Positions 58,861 to 64,000 of a stretch of 64,000 nt of DNA are shown here, in pieces (the first letter of the stretch is position 1; each line of letters starts with the position of its first letter). The stretch is from Dryococelus australis. Its lineage: Eukaryota; Arthropoda; Insecta; Phasmatodea; Phasmatidae. The position numbers were made by a program, and so were the translations under genes. The DNA is taken from positions 129,493,338 to 129,557,337 of the forward strand of contig CM057000.1 in assembly GCA_029891345.1 (NCBI GenBank), read 5' to 3'. Below the pieces are notes generated by a model. It saw nothing but the letters and a program-made list of their open reading frames with translations, was not told the DNA's origin and ran no database searches.

Positions 58861-60084
58861 TAGAACATCAGTCTACACCAGCAAGCCACATTCCTACGTC
58901 AAGTGGTTTTGCCAACTCGGGCAAATCAAACAACAGTAGGAAATCAGAGTGCAGGAGAGCACCAACAACACGTCGGTAGTCTGCTCAACACAACATGTGG
59001 ACAACAGGCTACGTGACAAAGGTAACAGTGTGACAGTGCTTCACCATGAACAGCTACAGTCATTAGTGAGTAACCTGAGACCTTCAGACACCTATCAAAC
59101 AACGCAATTAAGACAGTACAGTCAACACTACAATCAACATCAATAATATCAAGGGTTTTTTATGTTTTCATTTGTCTCACTATTTGTACAATTATTCATT
59201 TGTCAATTTGTCAGATTTGTTTACACTTTAGAGTGCATATGTGTTACGTCAACAGACGGACAGTGAATCGAGTGGGAAATAACGTACATCTAGTGAGGGC
59301 CTGCATCTGTCAAAACATCATCAGACGTTTTAACTTTTGTAAACATACATTGGTTAGACGTGACAACACGTAATGCAAAAGACACAACTGTAACCCAAAA
59401 CAGAGGCAAGTCAAACACATCCACTCGACACTGCAAGTGTAAAATGAATGTAAAAGTGTACCTTTACGCAACACTGCACAGCAGCAAGGCAACAGCACAG
59501 CAGATGTGTATAAGTAAGTGCGATAGTGTTTTGTAAACAAACGTACGAGGCGTTTATCAACGTGTGCAGTAATTGGCAACAGGTATCACAATGAGCAAAG
59601 TATGATGAAATTTTCATGCAATACCAGTCAGCAATTTAAGATACAGAAGCAATCAAAATTCAATTTCATTTTTTTCTGGAAAATTTTGCGGCATTTTTCA
59701 ATAATAAAATTTGCAAACTTTTTCAAAATAAACAATAAACTTTTTCAGTGTTTTCCCTTGGACAGTAACAAACTTAGCAGCTGGAATACGAGTTCTTGGC
59801 ACGAAAGAGAGGCATCGTTAGAAAGGTAAATATCCCCCTTTCTCCGCGAAGTGCTAATGAGGGCCAGCTGCATAACAACACGATGTTTGACCTTGAAGCC
59901 CGCTCGCGGCAGTACGAGATACTGTCCGGAAGCATTTGAATTGGTGTACAAGCGAAACCGTTATGTTTTGTGTGTTTACAGCTCACAATATGTACAAATC
60001 ATTTTAAAGAAGTACTATGTCCGTGTAGGGAAACAGAATTTGAGAATTCGCAAAGAAAGAATAACCATGGCAAACAGAGCCTGA
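58861..60084. other. Upstream region of the 60-kb gag, no gene recognised
   Basis: CA-rich stretches (58950-59150, 59380-59560) and AT-rich sequence at 59640-59760. Possibly leader sequence of the gag relic that follows. Confidence 0.4.
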
Positions 60085-61790
60085 GTGAGCAAAATGTGGA
60101 GTTGTATCTCAGGTGGTTACACTAACAATTTTGTGTGCCGACTGTGGCAAAGTACAATCCATGCTAAATTAACAATGTTTCCTAGCAAACTTGTTTGTCA
60201 ATGTAAACAGCCTCACTTAATCAATTTCAACTCCACAGTAAATGTAATTATGCGTTGGCAAGATGGCAGGAGTGTGAAACAAAGTACGTGTGCAGGAAGG
60301 GGAAACGGAACCATAATTTGTGTACAGTGTATGCATAGTTTTCATTTGGAATGTTTGAGCCGGACAGAAACGGCCACCACAGATCAGCAAGGCCGTATTC
60401 TCTGCGAAACGTGCGAACACATTCTATTCCGAACAAAAATTTTTCAAAGCAGTCAAAAGAGAACATTTACAAATGCAGGAACAGTGTCAACAGGAAATTT
60501 GCAGGCAAGTGTCACAAAGAACCGTGAGGTGTAAGACGTGTGAATGCGAAACGTACTGCCAATGCCTGACCGGGCAAGACATGGCAAATCAAGCCGCCCG
60601 GAGATTCTGTTGCGGACAATGCGCATTCCCATCGCCGCGGCCAGAAACAAATTCAGTAGTAGGGACGGAATTGTCTAGCGCACATCACTGTGCGTGGGAA
60701 CATTTAGAATGGGTCAGTGTGTACCAAAGCCTACTGGCACATTCATCGCCCTTACCCAGGAGAACAGAAGTACCGCAGAAAGTGACGTCACAACTCACGC
60801 GTGTTACATACCCGCAACAAAATGATCATAATCCAGAATTATGTACAGCAATCACAAAAGCCGTCGAAGTCGGTACACCCCTGACCCAATTTCAACGGTT
60901 GCCAGCGTTTTCAGACCTACCAATTAAGGGTCCTCAGGCATTCCTAAACCACTGCACAACACGTTTAGAGAGATACAGGATGTGTCAGCAAAAGTGGCCA
61001 AATTGTATAGGGACTCAATTGGCCGGCGAGGTAAGTAATTGGTGCAAAACAATCAGTCACTCCTGTATTGAGTGGGTAGAATTTTTAACAGCTTTCAAAG
61101 TCGATTTGCCAACTACTCCTCATTGCAAGCACAGAGCAGGGCTGTGCTTGAAGTGCAAAATGCAGGTGAATCCCTGACTGCGTTTGCAACGAGGAAGATA
61201 GGACAAATCAAAAACTTTCATCCACACATAAGCGAGAGTGAGAGACTCGAAGTAGTTGCGTCAACTGTAAGAGCTGTAAATAGGCTAGCAATGACACAGT
61301 TAACTCACAGTAGCACGGAGGACTTCATGCGCTCTGCCACATTGCTGGACCAAGCCAGCTGAGAGCAAAACACCACGACTAGAGAGGGTGACGTGTATCA
61401 TTCGCACCGGAGAAAAGACGCAGATCAGAGGAGCAATGGGCAGTGAACAAGGTAGTAGAAGCGGGTGCGTTCCGGACGAGAACATACCCCAAACCCAGGA
61501 TGGCAGTGCAGACATCAGCAACTTCGGGCATGGTAGGAGGTCCACATGAGCCGCCATTTGCGTGCCTTTATTGCAAAGAAGGCAAAATGCATTGGCACAA
61601 TCAGTGCCCAAAACGCAACAACCGCAGAACATCAACAAACCACCGATGGGAAACGGACTGTTGTGGTAGCCGAGCCGAACGCTCACTACCCCATGGCAAA
61701 GGGCCCCCATGGTACAATGCCACCTCAACAAGTAGAACAGACAGAAATCAAAAGTCAGCAACCAAGCTTACAGCAATTCAATAAAACAGA
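60085..61790 (+). pseudogene. Gypsy-type gag remnant preceded by PHD-like zinc finger
   Basis: 60085-60534 encodes a cysteine-rich segment with CVQCMHSFHLEC (CX2CX4HX2C) and, 23 residues on, CETC, the second half of a PHD-type finger. The first Cys pair is less regular (STC...IIC, or CQC further up). After a frame change near 60480, another cluster follows (RCKTCECETYCQC ... CCGQC). gag proper (60840-61360): AFSDLPIKGPQAFLNHCTTR, FQSRFANYSSLQAQSRAVLE, HISESERLEVVASTV. A zinc knuckle CLYCKEGKMHWHNQC (CX2CX5HX4C) follows at 61562-61606. No pol follows. The zinc-finger-plus-gag layout is unusual. Confidence 0.72.
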
Positions 61791-61975
61791 CTGATTAGAA
61801 TTGCAGTACATTAAAATCAACAACCATGCCATGCATCAATATACACAGCAGCCCGTCATAATTTAGTGCGTGTCAGATTCGTGGACATAGCAAGATTATA
61901 CAGAGTACACAGGTACTACACCTTGTAATGAAGCAAAACATTGGGGGATCAATGGGAGAGGCACTGATTACCAAC

Positions 61976-62745
61976 CTAATTAGAGATGTGGACACCATCA
62001 CCACAGTCTTCGTGTATCCAGTCGCGTAGGCCGTCGGCCGTACGACCCCCATCAACAATCATTCTGTATACCGAACGTGGCGCTGGGCTCATCGTCAGTT
62101 CCTGTTCCCCACCTGATATCAGGCAGGACACGAACACACTACCAGCACCTCTGGGGTGCAGCGCATCAAGGTGCAGGTTGTTGGGGCACTGGCTGTACCA
62201 ATGGTATTCTTCTGCGGGTCTGCAGTAGCAGCAGGGATGCTGTGATCTCCCAGTCATTTCCCATTGGACATCTTGATTCGCGGAAGCACGTGTGAAAATG
62301 TTCTGCTTGTTAAACCTGGTTTTCCCGTGCACTGTTCACACTGTTGTTGACACTCAGAAATTTGGAAGTTGGTTGTCCAAATTGCGATTTGATGAAAGTT
62401 TTCTGTTGTACACTGTCTTGTGTGTCGCTGTCCTCTCATGGCCCATGCTGTCATCGTGCTGCAGGATAATTGCGGCACTCAATATTTCTTCCACGTTGCC
62501 ATTTAGCAGCAGTACTACTGCTGCACGATATTCTGGCAGGATTGTCTCCGCCACTACCTCCATCACTTCCCGCTCTGGTAGGTGCAGGTGAAAGCGCCTT
62601 ACCAAGTGTACTTTGCATGTGATGAACGCGGTGAGAGGCTCACCAGGTTGTTGGATTTGTAGTGTGAATTTACTCTGCGCTTGCAATGATGAAAATGCCC
62701 ATCCAAATCTGCACTGAAAGCCGTCGACGAACTCTTGCCACAATA
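61976..62745 (-). pseudogene. Gypsy-type gag remnant, opposite orientation
   Basis: Minus strand: QEFVDGFQCRFGWAFSSLQA, GEPLTAFITCKVHLVRRFHL, EREVMEVVAETILPEYRAAV, LLLNGNVEEILSAAIILQ. After a frame change comes the knuckle CCYCRPAEEYHWYSQC, then CPNNLHLDALHP. It is related to the gags at 53.3 and 61.2 kb (EREVLEVIAETAKPEFRAA in the first), but it faces the 60-kb gag tail to tail. Stops and a frameshift; no pol. Confidence 0.82.
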
Positions 62746-62973
62746 GTCCATAATGGTTTAGTGAATTACACTAAACCTTTGCCTCATTTTTCAGCTGGGT
62801 TCCCACGCATCCTGCCCATTCCTCCTTCCATACACTGCATCTCTGCAGACATTCTGTACAGTCTCAGAGTAATAACTCTGGGTCTTCATTGAATAGATAG
62901 AGGAGTTGAACTGTTTCTACGACTGAACTGTAAGTCGGGGTCATGACTACGATTTTCCAAAAAGTAATACTGA

Positions 62974-63566
62974 TTAGAGATGGGCAGTATTTTCAGTACC
63001 TGTTATCAGCAACAGGTATTGGGCGAGATCAGTCGATACCTGTTCCTAGTTTCTGGGAATACCTTTTGCCATCCCTGTCTGTTACTGAAGCAGAAACCAC
63101 CACACGTACTGGCTTGTTACTCGACACTCGTACAATATCATTTCATCGTACCTGTTCCTATCGTCTACTGCAACTCAATTGTATTTATGGACGAGAATAT
63201 TATTATATAAAAAATTCTTTCTAACTTTATTTTGAAGTTATTTAATAACGACATTCGCACAGTGCCAATTTTGCATGTGATTGTTTTTTTATAATTTTTT
63301 GGCAACAAAAAAAATTTCAAAGTTTTGTTTTAAGTTACAATTAATTTCGCCTTCTCAGTACGTCTCTAGCTGTTCCTTTATTCCCCCTCCCCCTAAACTG
63401 TAAAAGTAACAGCTGCTGGGAAATTGCTATTGTCACTGTATTACCAGCAGAACATGAGATGCTCCATAATAGGTATTCTCAATAACACGTATTAGCAAAA
63501 TGTATTGATTGGGAACAGGTACAGGTATGGGGTGTTCATGAGAAATACTGGTTTAGCTCATCTCTA
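62974..63566. mobile_element. hAT-like MITE, about 593 bp
   Basis: Left TAGAGATGGGCAGTATT, right (inverted) TAGAGATGAGC...CCAGTATT, with the same 17 bases apart from a short insertion. The flanking octamers ATACTGAT and ATACCATT agree at 5 of 8 positions, as expected for an old 8-bp hAT duplication. Internal subterminal ACAGGTA motifs recur near both ends (63000-63040, 63518-63526). No transposase. Confidence 0.65.
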
Positions 63567-63574
63567 ATACCATT

Positions 63575-64000
63575 CCGTGTCCTAAACTGCTACAAGACCA
63601 TGATTTAGGTTACTAAATCGTCCATGTGACCAATTTTAGGCCCTAAATATTTGAGGATTAAGGGTTGAAATTTACTCAGGTGAAGTAGCACACTAAATCC
63701 TCAAATAAGTCTGTAAAATCGTCTGCTGTTGTTTATTTACGTTTTATTTCCCTCGTTGGGGTGGAAACGGCGATATTTTATGGTCTTGAAACGCTACATA
63801 AAACATGCACGTGAAAAATGAAGAATCTGGGATCTATATGAAGTAATTTTAAAATAAAAGTTGGTATGTTGTATAAAAAAAAAAGGTGATCTGTTTATTT
63901 GAACTGGAATATTAATTGCAGGGAGCGAAGAAATAACGAGAAGATTGATATTGGGTAGAAAGAAATATAACCAGTTATTTAAAAGACGTGAAAAATGCTC
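63575..64000. other. Window end, nothing recognised
   Basis: AT-rich. Several CCTAAA(T)-type short inverted motifs at 63590-63720 (CCTAAATATTTGAGGATTAA and CTAAATCCTCAAATA) suggest another eroded repeat. Confidence 0.4.

Overview
This is a window from a large, transposon-filled animal genome, most likely an insect. There are no operons or prokaryotic signals. The sequence is AT-rich, with spliceosomal exons (GT..AG borders), tRNA-derived SINEs, BEL/Pao, Gypsy and Jockey-type retroelements, and Tc1/mariner, pogo, hAT-like and Helitron-like pieces. The protein similarities suggest an arthropod. The order cannot be fixed from sequence alone; the size and TE load would suit a polyneopteran insect.

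Two host genes can be assembled. (1) On the minus strand, 15772->8778, are the first two coding exons of a secreted EGF-repeat protein. Exon 1 has an ATG, a signal peptide and the start of EGF 1. After a 6.7-kb phase-2 intron, exon 2 finishes EGF 1 and carries most of EGF 2. The order and wording of the motifs fit the start of Eyes shut/Spacemaker (eys). The rest of the gene lies beyond the left edge. (2) On the plus strand, 25633->49879, is a complete four-exon gene whose three introns are all phase 2. It encodes 215 aa resembling the MKRN2 opposite strand (MKRN2OS) family. Its 24-kb span is almost entirely intronic transposon debris, and a poly(A) signal lies 93 bp past the stop.

Everything else recognisable is mobile DNA, nearly all decayed. 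0-8 kb: a 10-bp minisatellite, then a BEL/Pao element with both LTRs, PBS, PPT and a near-perfect 5-bp target duplication (minus). 9-17.4 kb (in and upstream of eys intron 1): TA-flanked TIR elements, a ~3-kb long-inverted-repeat (foldback) element with a tandem-repeat core, a deleted Gypsy, a SINE nested in a TIR element next to the eys start, and a Gypsy-type LTR. 17.5-25 kb: a non-LTR RT relic, Gypsy gag, a TIR MITE, a SINE, a mariner-like relic and a Helitron-like end. 25.6-49.9 kb (MKRN2OS introns): foldback and TIR elements including a nested insertion with its empty site, a Tc1 relic abutting exon 2, a second SINE family, unclassified LTR-like insertions, a Gypsy pol relic, a deleted pogo element, and a 7-kb minus-strand Jockey-type LINE split by LTR-like insertions. 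50-64 kb: a SINE with a perfect palindrome, a Tigger-like end, a plus-strand Gypsy relic, two further gag relics in opposite orientation (one preceded by a PHD-like zinc finger), and a hAT-like MITE.

No intact transposase or reverse transcriptase gene was seen. No tRNA, rRNA, CRISPR or prokaryotic feature is supported.
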